Assembly: GCA_903926465.1 (NCBI GenBank)
Contig: CAIYJE010000189.1
Span: 62,001 to 126,000 of the forward strand
DNA: 64,000 nucleotides
DNA from: an uncultured Planctomycetales bacterium
GTDB taxonomy: Bacteria; Planctomycetota; Planctomycetia; Isosphaerales; Isosphaeraceae
Reading direction: 5' to 3'
Shown: in pieces, positions 9,403-19,185 of the stretch
Layout: each line of letters starts with the position of its first letter
Position numbering within the stretch: position 1 is the stretch's first letter
Notes under the pieces: model-generated
What the model was told of the DNA's origin: nothing
The model's database searches: none
Seen by the model: only the letters and a program-made list of their open reading frames with translations
Position numbers and translations under genes: made by a program

Positions 9403-10518
9403 ATGCCCGACCCTCGCTGGCAAACCCTGGCCGATATCCTGCTTGGTCATTCCCTGAAGCTCAAGGCGGGCGAACGGGTGCTGATTGAGTGCTTTGACCT
9501 GGCCGACGATACCTTGCCCAGGCTGCTGGTGCGGGGCGCCAGCCGGCTGGGCGCTTCTCCGCTGGTTGCCACTTATCAGAACCGGATCCTGAGAGAGCTG
9601 GTGATGAACGGGTCCGAGGACCAGATTCAAACCTGGGCCGAAGTTGACACCCTCCGCATGGACAAGATGCAGGCCTATCTCGGGCTTCGAGGCAGCCTGA
9701 ACATCAACGAACTCTCGGATGTTCCAGCCGATAAGATGGAACTTTACAACCGCCGGTACCAGAAGCCGGTCCACTTTGATCGGCGGATCACCCGCACCAA
9801 GTGGTGCGTGCTCCGGCTACCGGGTCCGGCCATGGCCCAGCAGGCCGGCATGAGCACCGACGCGTTTGAAAACTTCTACTTCGACGTCTGCAACATCGAC
9901 TACCCGAAGCTTGAGAAAGCCTTGAGCCCGCTCATCAAACGGATGGAGGCTGCCAGCGAGGTGACCATCAAGGGGCCAGAAACCGACCTCCGGTTCTCAA
10001 TCCAGGGAATTCCCGTGGTTCCCTGCGCAGGGCGTTGCAATATTCCCGATGGCGAGGTGTTCACGGCCCCTGTGCGAGATTCCGTAGAGGGGGTAATCCG
10101 GTTCAATACCCCAACCATTTATCAGGGACGCCCGTTCGATGGCGTGAAACTGGAATTCAAGCAGGGGAAGATCGTCAGGGCGGAATGCTCGGCCGGAGAC
10201 TCTACCCAGCTTCAACGGATTTTTGATAGCGATGAAGGGGCCCGGTTCACCGGCGAGTGGTCGATTGGCTGCAACCCACGCATTCTCAACCCAATGCGTG
10301 ACATCCTGTTCGACGAGAAGATTGCCGGCAGCTTCCACCTCACGCCAGGAAACGCCTACGACGAGGCCGATAACGGCAACCGATCCAAGATCCACTGGGA
10401 TCTGGTTCAAATTCAGCGCCCCGAGTACGGAGGCGGAACCATCTCGTTTGACGGCGAGCCGATCCGGATCGATGGTCGGTTCATTCCCAAAGATCTGCAA
10501 GCGCTTGACCCTGAATAA
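9403..10518 (+). CDS. M29 family aminopeptidase
   Basis: A 371-residue peptidase of the AmpS/aminopeptidase T family (M29), predicted cytoplasmic and dependent on two metal ions. The family start WQTLADILLGHSLKLKAGERVLI follows the chosen ATG directly; longer in-frame starts would run back into the divergent SDR gene. Likely metal ligands are visible: Glu in FTGEWSIG, Glu in DEKIAGSFH with the His, and the His and Asp in KIHWD near the C-terminus. The length is usual for the family. It is probably its own transcription unit, 106 bp ahead of the next gene. Confidence 0.88.
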   Translation: MPDPRWQTLADILLGHSLKLKAGERVLIECFDLADDTLPRLLVRGASRLGASPLVATYQNRILRELVMNGSEDQIQTWAEVDTLRMDKMQAYLGLRGSLNINELSDVPADKMELYNRRYQKPVHFDRRITRTKWCVLRLPGPAMAQQAGMSTDAFENFYFDVCNIDYPKLEKALSPLIKRMEAASEVTIKGPETDLRFSIQGIPVVPCAGRCNIPDGEVFTAPVRDSVEGVIRFNTPTIYQGRPFDGVKLEFKQGKIVRAECSAGDSTQLQRIFDSDEGARFTGEWSIGCNPRILNPMRDILFDEKIAGSFHLTPGNAYDEADNGNRSKIHWDLVQIQRPEYGGGTISFDGEPIRIDGRFIPKDLQALDPE

Positions 10519-10624
10519 TGGGTTCTCGGTGGGAGTCTATTCCCATGAATCGCTCCCGAATGTCAGTATCATTGGGTACGTCCGATCAGTGTCAGCCTGA
10601 ACGAACGCCAGGAGGAGGGTGAAG

Positions 10625-12994
10625 ATGAGGCCCAAAGCATCGCATTGCGGTCGGCCGGCGAATCTCGTCGGATGGCTCGCGGGGCTGGTTGCAGTTGGCC
10701 TGATCAACGGCTTGTATGCCGACGTCATTCGCCTCAAAGACGGCATGACACTGATCGGACTGAGCGCCAAGGACGGCACCCTGGTTGATGTCTTCGATCC
10801 CGAAGGGCTCAAGCAGACGGTGTTGCGAGACAGCAAGATTGCCGAGAACCGCTCGGAACCGGCCCCCAAGGCCGAACGGTTTGAGCTGGTGCAGCCAATT
10901 ACGGTGCATGGCGGAGAAATGCCGCCGTTCGCCCATACCATTGAAGCTACGCCCTGGGACCCCCTGGGACGCAGGAACTTCTCGTTTGTGGGGACCAAGT
11001 CTGGCAAAGCCACGAAGATGAGCCAGGCAATTAACGTCCTCGGGCCGTTCTCCGTGCGCTATCGCGGAATCGACGGCTTCTGGAAAGGAAGCGAGGCCAC
11101 CTCTCGTATCCCCAAAGAGGTGGTGCTTGGCCTGCTGGCAAAAGTGGATCGGACGAATCAGGACGAACGGCTGCGGGTGGGTCGGTTTCTGATCCAGGCC
11201 GAGTGGTATGAAGATGCCAAGGCGGAACTCGACCGGCTCGAAAAAGATTTCCCGGATCTCAAAGAGACCATCAACACGGTGCGTGGGCTGGTGCTGGAAG
11301 CTGAGAACCGGAAGTTGATGGCCGAGATCACGCTCAGGCAAAAAGCCCAGCAACCGCGGGGCGTAGAACAAAGAATCAAGTCGTTTCCCACCGAAGGGGT
11401 ACCGGCCGAGATCCAGGTTGAGGTGCGCAACCAGTCTCGGTTAACGCAAGCCAGAGCGCTGGAAGATCGTGCGCTTGCATCGAGCCTGCAACAAACCGCC
11501 GATACCCTGACAGCGGAGGGACGGGCGGCGATTGAACCACGGCTACTGGAAATTCTTAGAGACCTGGCGGGCGCACCAGAAGTGGTTCGTGAACGGCTGG
11601 AACCGTTTCGAGCGGCCGACCCCAGCACGCCACCAGCCGCAAGGCTGGCGCTGGCGTTCTCTGGCTGGGCCCTGGGACCTGACCGCGCGAATTCGGACTC
11701 AGAGTCTGCCAACGCACTTTGGGCGGCCCGCGAGCTCATGACCCAGTACCTCGGTTCACGCGAGGACCAGACCGGTGTTCGCGAAGATGTGATCCAGCAA
11801 CTTCAAGACCTGCGGTGCCGGTCTGGCGAAGGGAACCAGCAGGAACCTGGACCGATCACCATTCCCACACTCTCAGCCATCGCTCAACGGCTCAGGCCGC
11901 CGCTGCATGAGGACCGGTTGGCAACCCCCGAGCGAACGCGTGTGGTGCGTGTGTTCGATGACCCGAACCCCGAACAGCCCAGCGAATACGCAGTATGGCT
12001 GCCGCCAGAGTATCACCCGCTCAGAAGCTATCCGGCTGTGGTGGTCCTGCATGGCCCAGAAACTCCCACCGCAAGCCTGGCCCCTTGGATCTTTGAGGCG
12101 GCTCGACGCGGCTATATTTTGATTGCGCCAGAGTGGGCCAACCCCAACCGTGACTCGGGGCCCCAGGCCTATACCTACAGTGAGAATGAGCATGCCGCCG
12201 CATTGCTCAGCATTCGCGATGCGTTCAGGCGGTTCGCCATCGATCCCAACCGCGTCTATCTCTCAGGCATGCTTGAGGGAGGAAACATGGCCTGGGACTT
12301 CGGACTTGCACACCCCGACCTGTTCGCTGGCGTCTCCGTGCTTGCCGGCCTGCCGGGCAAATACGCCTGGCCATACCGCCCCAACCTGGCCGGGGTGCCG
12401 TTCTACATTGTTGAGGGGAACCTCACCCCCGGTGAAAACGAACTCGTGTTTGAGCAATGGGCCAAACCCCAGATTCAAAAAAACCTGGACGTGCTCTATA
12501 ACCGGTACTTCAACCGCGGCATGGAACCGTTCCCCGAAGAGATTCCCACCCTCTTCGAATGGATGTCTGGCAGGAGCCGGAACCCGGCTCCCAAACAGTT
12601 TGAAATGGTCACCGCACGCGAAGGTGACGACCGTTTCTATGGAATTGTCGTGAAGGAGTTCGCCCAAGGCCGAACGGTCCGCCCAGAAGGGGCAGACCCC
12701 ATGGGCCGCAACATCAAACCGGCCGATATCAAAGTTCGCGCAAATAACGTGCTGAACAAGCTCACCGTCGATGCCGCCGGCCTCACCGTGTTCGACGTCT
12801 GGCTCAGCCCGCTCTCACTCGACCTTGAGAAAAAGGTCGAGGTACAGGTGAACGGCAAAAGCGTGTTCAAGGACCAACTCAAGCCCGAGTACGTGATTCC
12901 TTATCTCGAAGATCTCAGAATTCGAGGCGATCGCGAACAACCGTTCTGGTTCAAGGTGCCGGTCAACCTCGGCGTGCGCCGATCCGGGAGATAA
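10625..12994 (+). CDS. Secreted protein with inactive-looking esterase domain
   Basis: A 789-residue protein. GGAGGAGG at 10611-10618 fixes the ATG at 10625 rather than the GTG six bases earlier. Residues about 10-30 are a signal-like hydrophobic stretch, followed by a DVIRLKDGMTL segment and a helical middle (about 190-390) with an AERL-type repeat-like character. Residues about 440-680 resemble a PHB-depolymerase/esterase alpha-beta hydrolase (VVVLHGPE; DPNRVYLSGMLEGG; DLFAGVSVLAGLP). The nucleophile elbow normally reads G-x-S-x-G; here it is GMLEG with Leu550 in the Ser position, so the domain is probably not a serine esterase. First gene of a plus-strand run, 3 bp before the oxidoreductase. 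Confidence 0.78.
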   Translation: MRPKASHCGRPANLVGWLAGLVAVGLINGLYADVIRLKDGMTLIGLSAKDGTLVDVFDPEGLKQTVLRDSKIAENRSEPAPKAERFELVQPITVHGGEMPPFAHTIEATPWDPLGRRNFSFVGTKSGKATKMSQAINVLGPFSVRYRGIDGFWKGSEATSRIPKEVVLGLLAKVDRTNQDERLRVGRFLIQAEWYEDAKAELDRLEKDFPDLKETINTVRGLVLEAENRKLMAEITLRQKAQQPRGVEQRIKSFPTEGVPAEIQVEVRNQSRLTQARALEDRALASSLQQTADTLTAEGRAAIEPRLLEILRDLAGAPEVVRERLEPFRAADPSTPPAARLALAFSGWALGPDRANSDSESANALWAARELMTQYLGSREDQTGVREDVIQQLQDLRCRSGEGNQQEPGPITIPTLSAIAQRLRPPLHEDRLATPERTRVVRVFDDPNPEQPSEYAVWLPPEYHPLRSYPAVVVLHGPETPTASLAPWIFEAARRGYILIAPEWANPNRDSGPQAYTYSENEHAAALLSIRDAFRRFAIDPNRVYLSGMLEGGNMAWDFGLAHPDLFAGVSVLAGLPGKYAWPYRPNLAGVPFYIVEGNLTPGENELVFEQWAKPQIQKNLDVLYNRYFNRGMEPFPEEIPTLFEWMSGRSRNPAPKQFEMVTAREGDDRFYGIVVKEFAQGRTVRPEGADPMGRNIKPADIKVRANNVLNKLTVDAAGLTVFDVWLSPLSLDLEKKVEVQVNGKSVFKDQLKPEYVIPYLEDLRIRGDREQPFWFKVPVNLGVRRSGR

Positions 12995-12997
12995 CGA

Positions 12998-14098
12998 ATG
13001 GATCGTGCGATTCGGGTTGGAATTATTGGCTCCCAGTTTGTGGCCAGCATTCACGCGGAATCCGTGAAACGGTTTCCAGGCGCGGTTCTGAGTGCAGTAG
13101 CCTCACCCACGGCCGAACACGCGGAAGCCTTTGCCAGACGATTCGATGTTGCTCGCTGGTCGACCGATCCCTACACGCTGATTGCCTCAGATGATCTTGA
13201 TGTGGTGATCATTGCCTCACCCAACGACACCCATGCGCCACTGACCCTGGCGGCGGCCAAGGCCGGCAAACACGTGATTTGCGAAAAGCCGCTCTGCCTG
13301 AATCTGGCCGAGGCCGACGCCATGATCGAGGCGTGCCGCGTGGCGAACGTGAAGCTGATGTACGCCGAGGAACTCTGCTTCGCCCCCAAATATGTTCGCC
13401 TCAAACAACTGCTAGATTCAGGCGCACTCGGGAAACCAACCCTGCTCAAGCAGAGCGAAAAACACGATGGCCCCCACGCCGACCATTTTTATAACGTCGA
13501 GCGATCGGGCGGCGGCGTGACCATGGACATGGGCTGCCACGCCATTGCCTTCTTTCGGTGGCTGCTGGCGAACCAGCCAATCACTTCGGTCTACAGCCAG
13601 ATGAACACCTTTGTTCATGGCGACCGAACCCGTGGTGATGACAATGCCCTGATCGTGCTCGAATTCGAGGGGGGCTGCGTGGCGCTTGCTGAAGAAAGCT
13701 GGACCAAGCTTGGCGGCATGGACGACCGAGCCGAGATTCAAGGCACCGAGGGGGTTGCCTACGCCGACCTGCTCCAAGGCAACTCCATTCAGACCTATAG
13801 CCGTACAGGCTATGACTACGCCGTTGAAAAAGCCGGCAGTACGCGCGGCTGGTCTTACACCATCTATGAAGAAGCCTGGAACTACGGATTTCCCCAGGAA
13901 ATTGCCCACTTCCTGGAATGCATACGTGACGACCAAACGCCAATCGTTACCGGCGAAGACGGCCGTGCCGTACTAGAGGTGCTATTCGCAGCGTATGCCT
14001 CGGCCGGGCAGGGGCGCAAGGTCCACTTGCCGTTCCAGACGCAGGCATCGAGGCCCGTCGATCTCTGGAAACCGGCTGAGAATCCTGGCCCGTGTTGA
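12998..14098 (+). CDS. Gfo/Idh/MocA family oxidoreductase
   Basis: A 366-residue NAD(P)-dependent sugar or cyclitol dehydrogenase-like enzyme. The N-terminal Rossmann fold opens with IRVGIIGSQFVA, and the family signature CEKPLCLNLAEAD lies near residue 93. A C-terminal dimerisation/substrate domain follows (GGGVTMDMGCHAIAFFRWLL). These motifs and the length are typical. It begins 3 bp after the preceding stop with GGGAG at 12986-12990, so it is certainly co-transcribed with the gene before it. Substrate is unknown; in Planctomycetes such enzymes are numerous and often linked to carbohydrate use. Confidence 0.92.
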   Translation: MDRAIRVGIIGSQFVASIHAESVKRFPGAVLSAVASPTAEHAEAFARRFDVARWSTDPYTLIASDDLDVVIIASPNDTHAPLTLAAAKAGKHVICEKPLCLNLAEADAMIEACRVANVKLMYAEELCFAPKYVRLKQLLDSGALGKPTLLKQSEKHDGPHADHFYNVERSGGGVTMDMGCHAIAFFRWLLANQPITSVYSQMNTFVHGDRTRGDDNALIVLEFEGGCVALAEESWTKLGGMDDRAEIQGTEGVAYADLLQGNSIQTYSRTGYDYAVEKAGSTRGWSYTIYEEAWNYGFPQEIAHFLECIRDDQTPIVTGEDGRAVLEVLFAAYASAGQGRKVHLPFQTQASRPVDLWKPAENPGPC

Positions 14099-15516
14099 AC
14101 TCCATGAGCCGTCAAGCAACACCCAGAATGCTCATAACCTGGAGCCTGTGCACTGGCGCGGGATTCTTCCTGATCCACCTGGCTCTTGCCGGACTCATGC
14201 GGCAGGGCGGCTTTTCACTTGGGGCGGTGACCCCGGATCTGACTCCACTTTATGCGTACTGGAATCCCCACCTGAAGCCAGGCTTGCTCGCCCCCTTGGC
14301 CTGCGCATTCCTGTACACTCGCTGGGTTAGACGGACCGCAGTCTGTCAGAAATTGAGCGACCTCAGGGCCATCCTTGGTTTCATGGCCTGGTTCCTCACC
14401 CTTGCACTCACGCTCCCGCTCATTGACGGTGGTCCCAGCGTTTGGATTGCCCCCTACGTCTCACGCCCCGAACTTGAGTACTTTGGCGCCATTGACCAGG
14501 TCCAAAGCATCCAAACATTCCTGGGCACTTACGTGAACCGGCTCGACAGCCTTCCCATGCATGCCCGGGTTCACCCGCCTGGCGCCATCATACTGCTGTC
14601 GGTGCTGGCCAGTTTGCTAGGAGGAGGCCCCTGGGGCGCCGCACTCGGGACCATTGGTTTTTCCACACTGGCCGTTCCGTTAGTGTTTGGGCTGGGCCGA
14701 TCCATTGGCGGACCTGCGCTCGCACGCCAATCTACGGCGCTATTTGTGGCCACCCCATGCGTGCTGCTGTTCACGGCAACGTGCATGGACGGTCCCTTCA
14801 TGGTGGTGCTCATTGCAACCCTCTGGGCTTTCTGGTTAGCCCTTACGGAGAAGCCAATTGCAATGGGGTTACTGGCCGGCAGCCTGGCCGCCACCGGCGC
14901 ATTGCTGACCTATTCGGTGGCCATTGTGCTAATCTTCTGCGCCATCGCCTGGTTCTGGCGGCTCCTGAGCCAGCCAGACCGCCGAGTGGACACTCTGGCA
15001 GCAGGGGCATCGGCCTTGATGGCGTTCCTGATTGTCCCAACGATCCTCTGGGCCACGACCGGATTTAACCCGGTTGAAATGCTCCAGAAAGCGATCGGGC
15101 AAGATCATAAGATCATGTCTGGAACCCGCCATGAATCACTATTGCGCCATGGCATCTTGGCCGTGGGGAACTTATCGGCATTCGCCATCAGTGTGGGACT
15201 CCCCACGGCTGCCTTTTACCTTGGAACTCTGAGCCAAACCAGCCGTTTTGCCGGAGTGAACCTGAAACAAGGCGGCTCCCTGACCACCTTCCTGTTCAGT
15301 GGCGCAGCCACACTCTTGATTGCCGCGGCTCTGCCGGTTTACACCATGGAGGTGGAACGGATCTGGCTCTTCCTGGTCCCACTGGTTGTGATTCCAGCCG
15401 CAGCCCTGCTTGTTGAAAACCAGGACGAATCTAGCCCATCACTGTCCATCTGGGCCGTACGGCTTCTGCTGGGCCAGGCAATCCTGACCGAGGTACTGCT
15501 GGGCACTTACTGGTAA
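14092..15516 (+). CDS. Polytopic membrane protein, possible GT-C glycosyltransferase
   Basis: A 474-residue integral membrane protein with about ten hydrophobic segments. After the first two helices comes a loop with MHARVHPPGAIILL; an HPPG motif before a helix is seen in lipid-linked-sugar glycosyltransferases of the GT-C/PMT-like class, so a mannosyltransferase-like role is possible. The GTG at 14092 overlaps the oxidoreductase stop by 7 bp; an ATG at 14104 is an alternative start. The overlap suggests translation coupled to the upstream gene. No close family was recognised. Confidence 0.7.
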   Translation: MLNSMSRQATPRMLITWSLCTGAGFFLIHLALAGLMRQGGFSLGAVTPDLTPLYAYWNPHLKPGLLAPLACAFLYTRWVRRTAVCQKLSDLRAILGFMAWFLTLALTLPLIDGGPSVWIAPYVSRPELEYFGAIDQVQSIQTFLGTYVNRLDSLPMHARVHPPGAIILLSVLASLLGGGPWGAALGTIGFSTLAVPLVFGLGRSIGGPALARQSTALFVATPCVLLFTATCMDGPFMVVLIATLWAFWLALTEKPIAMGLLAGSLAATGALLTYSVAIVLIFCAIAWFWRLLSQPDRRVDTLAAGASALMAFLIVPTILWATTGFNPVEMLQKAIGQDHKIMSGTRHESLLRHGILAVGNLSAFAISVGLPTAAFYLGTLSQTSRFAGVNLKQGGSLTTFLFSGAATLLIAAALPVYTMEVERIWLFLVPLVVIPAAALLVENQDESSPSLSIWAVRLLLGQAILTEVLLGTYW

Positions 15517-15665
15517 AATGACCTGCCTCACCACCACGACCTCCTGAGCACAGCTCGAACGAACTTGAGATCTCAGAACGGTGGCATCTTTTCTCAACCT
15601 GGCCAGGCAGCAAAGACTTACCAAGAGCCAGCCACCGGTTGTCCAATCTTCAATCAGGACTTGAC

Positions 15666-17177
15666 GTGAGTAGCGCAGTAACCACCCCGAACTGGGTCCG
15701 CGATGCGATCTTTTACCAGATCTTTCCCGATCGATTCGCACGCAGTGTGACTGTGCCCAAGCCTTCGAATCTCCAACCCTGGGGCAGCACGCCCACGTAC
15801 CTGGGGTATATGGGGGGCGATCTGATTGGCGTGTGTGAGCGGCTGGATTACCTGACAGATCTGGGAGTGAATGCGCTTTATTTCACACCGGTCTTCCGCT
15901 CGGCCTCCAATCACCGTTACCACACCCATGACTACGAGCAGGTGGACCCGATGCTGGGAGGCAACCCCGCACTCCGCCGCCTGGTTGACGAGGCGCATTC
16001 GCGTGGGTTCAAGATCATGCTTGATGGAGTGTTCAATCACGCCTCACGCGGATTCTTCGCCTTTCACGACATCCTGGAGAATGGGGCTGACTCTGCGTAC
16101 CTGGACTGGTTCAACGTGCGAGCTTTTCCCCTGCACGCCTACAGCCCCGATCAAAAACCCAATTACGATGCCTGGTGGAATCTGCCGGCCCTTCCCAAGT
16201 TCAATATCAAGACCGAAGCGGTTCGCAGATATCTCTGGGACATTGGCCGAAAGTGGGTCGATTTCGGAATCGATGGCTGGCGTCTGGACGTTGCCAATGA
16301 AATTGAAGACGACAACTTCTGGCGCCAGTTTCGTCACGTTGTCAAAAAGGCAAACCCGGATACTTACATCGTGGGCGAGGTCTGGCAAGATGCTCCCCAC
16401 TGGCTCCAAGGCGACATGTGGGACGCCGTGATGAACTACCAGTTCACCAGGGCCTGCATCGCGTTCTTCATTGACGATCGCGTGAATGAAGCACTTCTCA
16501 AGAAAACATCACTGCACCCAGCAGGCGAATCGGGAGCACCAGCGTTTGCCGCATCACTCCAACGATTACTGGCCCTTTATCACCCTGCCGTGTCGGCCGT
16601 GATGCTGAACCTGCTGGATAGCCACGACATGGCTCGGTTTGTGACCCTGGCCCAAGGCGATCTCTCTGCGCTTAGACTTGCCACCGCGTTCCAGATGACT
16701 TACATCGGCGCGCCCTCAATTTACTATGGTGACGAGATCGGCCTGGCCGGCGGCCATGATCCCCAGAACCGAGGCGCGTTCCCCTGGGATCGGGACGCAT
16801 GGAACCTGGACCTGCTCCATGAATTTCAGAGACTCACCTTGCTAAGGCGAGAGTCGGTGGCGCTTCGTCGTGGAAGCTTCGCGCCTGTACTGGCGGAAGG
16901 CGGAGTGTTCGCCTACCTGCGACGGCATGAGCAAGAAATGGTGCTTGTTGCACTCAATACCGAAGCGCGATCACGCTCCCTCGACCTGGATTTCCAAGGG
17001 CAACTGGGCGAGAACGTGATCCTCTCAGAAATCTGGGGGAAAGCCGCACACAAGGTCGAGGCGGGCAAACTTCGAGCTGTCAGTATACCGCCACGCTCGT
17101 ACCTCATTCTCAGGTCCTTGGATTGCCCATCGACCCCGACCGAACCAGGTTCCGCCACACGAGGCGTTCATGGCTGA
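15666..17177 (+). CDS. GH13 alpha-glycosidase (neopullulanase/cyclomaltodextrinase-like)
   Basis: A 503-residue alpha-amylase superfamily enzyme expected to cleave alpha-1,4 glucosidic bonds in maltodextrins. It starts PNWVRDAIFYQIFPDRFA, typical of cytoplasmic maltogenic enzymes. The four conserved regions are present: DGVFNHAS, GWRLDVANEI (nucleophile Asp), GEVWQD (acid/base Glu) and NLLDSHDMARF (transition-state Asp). There is no N-terminal signal or N domain, so it is probably intracellular. I chose the GTG at 15666 because it lies closest to the conserved start; a TTG at 15639 is an in-frame alternative. It overlaps the methyltransferase gene by 8 bp. Confidence 0.9.
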   Translation: MSSAVTTPNWVRDAIFYQIFPDRFARSVTVPKPSNLQPWGSTPTYLGYMGGDLIGVCERLDYLTDLGVNALYFTPVFRSASNHRYHTHDYEQVDPMLGGNPALRRLVDEAHSRGFKIMLDGVFNHASRGFFAFHDILENGADSAYLDWFNVRAFPLHAYSPDQKPNYDAWWNLPALPKFNIKTEAVRRYLWDIGRKWVDFGIDGWRLDVANEIEDDNFWRQFRHVVKKANPDTYIVGEVWQDAPHWLQGDMWDAVMNYQFTRACIAFFIDDRVNEALLKKTSLHPAGESGAPAFAASLQRLLALYHPAVSAVMLNLLDSHDMARFVTLAQGDLSALRLATAFQMTYIGAPSIYYGDEIGLAGGHDPQNRGAFPWDRDAWNLDLLHEFQRLTLLRRESVALRRGSFAPVLAEGGVFAYLRRHEQEMVLVALNTEARSRSLDLDFQGQLGENVILSEIWGKAAHKVEAGKLRAVSIPPRSYLILRSLDCPSTPTEPGSATRGVHG

Positions 17178-17997
17178 TTTCGATAAATCTGGATCGGTTG
17201 GAAGTACAACTCCAGGGCAAGTTCCGCCAAGCTGGCAAATGCCGGTGGGGGTTGATCGTGCGCTCTGGTCTTATACCCATGAACAGCGGCTGGCCGATGA
17301 CGAAGATGCGTACTTCACGGGCCATCCCTTGTTGGCCGCTGACTTGCCCAGGGTTTTGAACGCAATTCGGCCCAACTCGACGGTGGCCGATCTCGGCTGC
17401 GGGACGGGCAGAGCCGCACTGGCGCTGGCAAGGGCAGGGCACAGGGTGGTGGCGGTGGACCTTTCTCGGCCCATGCTTGCAAAACTTGATCAAGACGCCC
17501 GAGGCGCAGGTTTGCCAGTGCTGCCGGTGGAAGCCAACCTCTGCGATCTTCGAGGGCTGGCTGCCGGTCAGTTCGATGCCCTGCTACTTCTGTTTAGCAC
17601 GCTGGGGATGATCCGTGGTAGGACCGCTCGGCAGCGAGCGCTGGCAGAAGTCGCGACGCTGGCCAAGCCGGGAGCCGACCTTTTCCTGCATGCCCACAAC
17701 TTGTGGCACAACCTGGCAGACCCGAGCGGGCGTGGCTGGCTGCTGAGCAATGCGCCCGGTCTGCTCTCTGGGCGTGATGAGGCGGGGGATCGCCCGATGA
17801 CCTACCGGGGGATCCCGAATCTGGTCGTTCACCAGTACCGGCTCGGAGAGCTACGGGCCGATCTGAAAAATGCAGGCTGGAGGATCGAGAATCTGGAACC
17901 GCTGAACGCGGCCACCGCGGAACGGGTGGCTGGGCCGGCGTTCTGGGCCCGGTTCCGATGCGGCGGCTGGTTCATCAGGGCGAGGAAAACGTCTTGA
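17170..17997 (+). CDS. Class I SAM-dependent methyltransferase
   Basis: A 275-residue methyltransferase. Motif I is VADLGCGTGRAALALA near residue 75, followed by the acidic strand-2 end VVAVDLS and a motif IV-like FDALLLLFSTLGM. The acceptor cannot be predicted. The start overlaps the end of the GH13 gene by 8 bp, giving translational coupling, and the gene ends 38 bp from the convergent serine acetyltransferase. It is the last gene of the plus-strand run that began at 10625. Confidence 0.88.
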   Translation: MADFDKSGSVGSTTPGQVPPSWQMPVGVDRALWSYTHEQRLADDEDAYFTGHPLLAADLPRVLNAIRPNSTVADLGCGTGRAALALARAGHRVVAVDLSRPMLAKLDQDARGAGLPVLPVEANLCDLRGLAAGQFDALLLLFSTLGMIRGRTARQRALAEVATLAKPGADLFLHAHNLWHNLADPSGRGWLLSNAPGLLSGRDEAGDRPMTYRGIPNLVVHQYRLGELRADLKNAGWRIENLEPLNAATAERVAGPAFWARFRCGGWFIRARKTS

Positions 17998-18035
17998 GCT
18001 GACGCGGTAGCTTTCAGGTTCACCCTTAGACTCTC

Positions 18036-18986
18036 TCAGATCGCACGGGCTCGATCTTCTGGAACACTGTCTGGCCGCTTCTCTCGGAGCCTGGGGCTTT
18101 CGATCGTGAGCGTGGTGAACGGTTCCACACTACGTGTAATCCAGACCGAGGAACCGATGACCGAGTGGTGGCCAATCACCGTGTCTCCACCCAAAATTGT
18201 GGCATTGGCATAAAGGACGACGTAATCTTCGATGGTTGGGTGCCGTTTACGATTGCGGACGATTTGCCCCTCTTCGTCTTTTGGAAAACTCAGGGCACCC
18301 AGGGTTACTCCCTGGTAAATCTTGACCCCCACGCCAATGTCTGAAGTCTCGCCAATAACCACACCGGTACCGTGGTCGATAAAGAAGCGAGATCCGATGG
18401 TCGCGCCAGGGTGGATATCGATACCGGTTTTCGAGTGCGCATACTCGGTCATCATCCGGGGGATCAGCGGCACATCGAGTTGGTGAAGTTCATGGGCGAG
18501 CCGGTAAATGGTAACGGCGGCAAGCCCCGGGTAGCAGAAGATGATCTCATTCAGGTCTTTGGCGGCAGGATCACCGTCAAAGGCGGCCTGTGCATCCTCG
18601 GCAAGCAGTTTTCGGAGTTCAGGGAGTCGGTCGAGAAACCGAACGGCCGTCTGGTGGGCTGTTTGCTCAACCCCCTCGGGTCGATCTGTGGAACCACAGT
18701 CGGTGTGACGTAAGGCCCGCGTAATCTGAACGCTCAGGCGTTCCAGCAGGGCATCAAGCAGGTCACCCACGTGGTAAACCACGTTCGTCAAACTCAAATT
18801 CTGACGCCGCCCGTACCCCGGATACAAAAGCTCTCTCAGATCGATCAAAATCTCAACAATTTCCGCATAACTTGGAAGCGGCGTATGCCCCAGGTGGTGA
18901 ATCCGGCCGCACTCCTCGTAGGTGCCAACCAGGCGTTCCGTCAGGCTGGACAAAAATTTATCGCGGGAGCGATCAATGGGAGCCAT
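18036..18986 (-). CDS. cysE: Serine O-acetyltransferase
   Basis: A 316-residue enzyme that would transfer acetyl from acetyl-CoA to L-serine, the committed step of cysteine synthesis. The left-handed beta-helix is evident in the C-terminal half ([50 protein letters not shown]), with the catalytic His residues in the DHGTG and HPTIEDYV segments. The N-terminal helical domain is longer than in E. coli CysE and resembles the EpsC/long SAT group. I chose the start [11 protein letters not shown]; a further-upstream in-frame ATG at 19082 would overlap the divergent gene region. Confidence 0.88.
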   Translation of the reverse strand: MAPIDRSRDKFLSSLTERLVGTYEECGRIHHLGHTPLPSYAEIVEILIDLRELLYPGYGRRQNLSLTNVVYHVGDLLDALLERLSVQITRALRHTDCGSTDRPEGVEQTAHQTAVRFLDRLPELRKLLAEDAQAAFDGDPAAKDLNEIIFCYPGLAAVTIYRLAHELHQLDVPLIPRMMTEYAHSKTGIDIHPGATIGSRFFIDHGTGVVIGETSDIGVGVKIYQGVTLGALSFPKDEEGQIVRNRKRHPTIEDYVVLYANATILGGDTVIGHHSVIGSSVWITRSVEPFTTLTIESPRLREKRPDSVPEDRARAI

Positions 18987-19185
18987 GGCATTCTCGATAC
19001 AGTCTAAGCAAGATCTTCCCGGAGTCCGGCAGAAAAACGGGTAGACTGTGATTGTTGCAAATCGGGTTTCACCCGATTTCATTCCCTTGGGAATATTGGT
19101 ACCGATTCCAGAGTTACTCAGGATCTTACGACCAGTGAACCGACCCGGTCAAACACCAAGACCTCCTTCTCTGAGCTTGCGCGGC

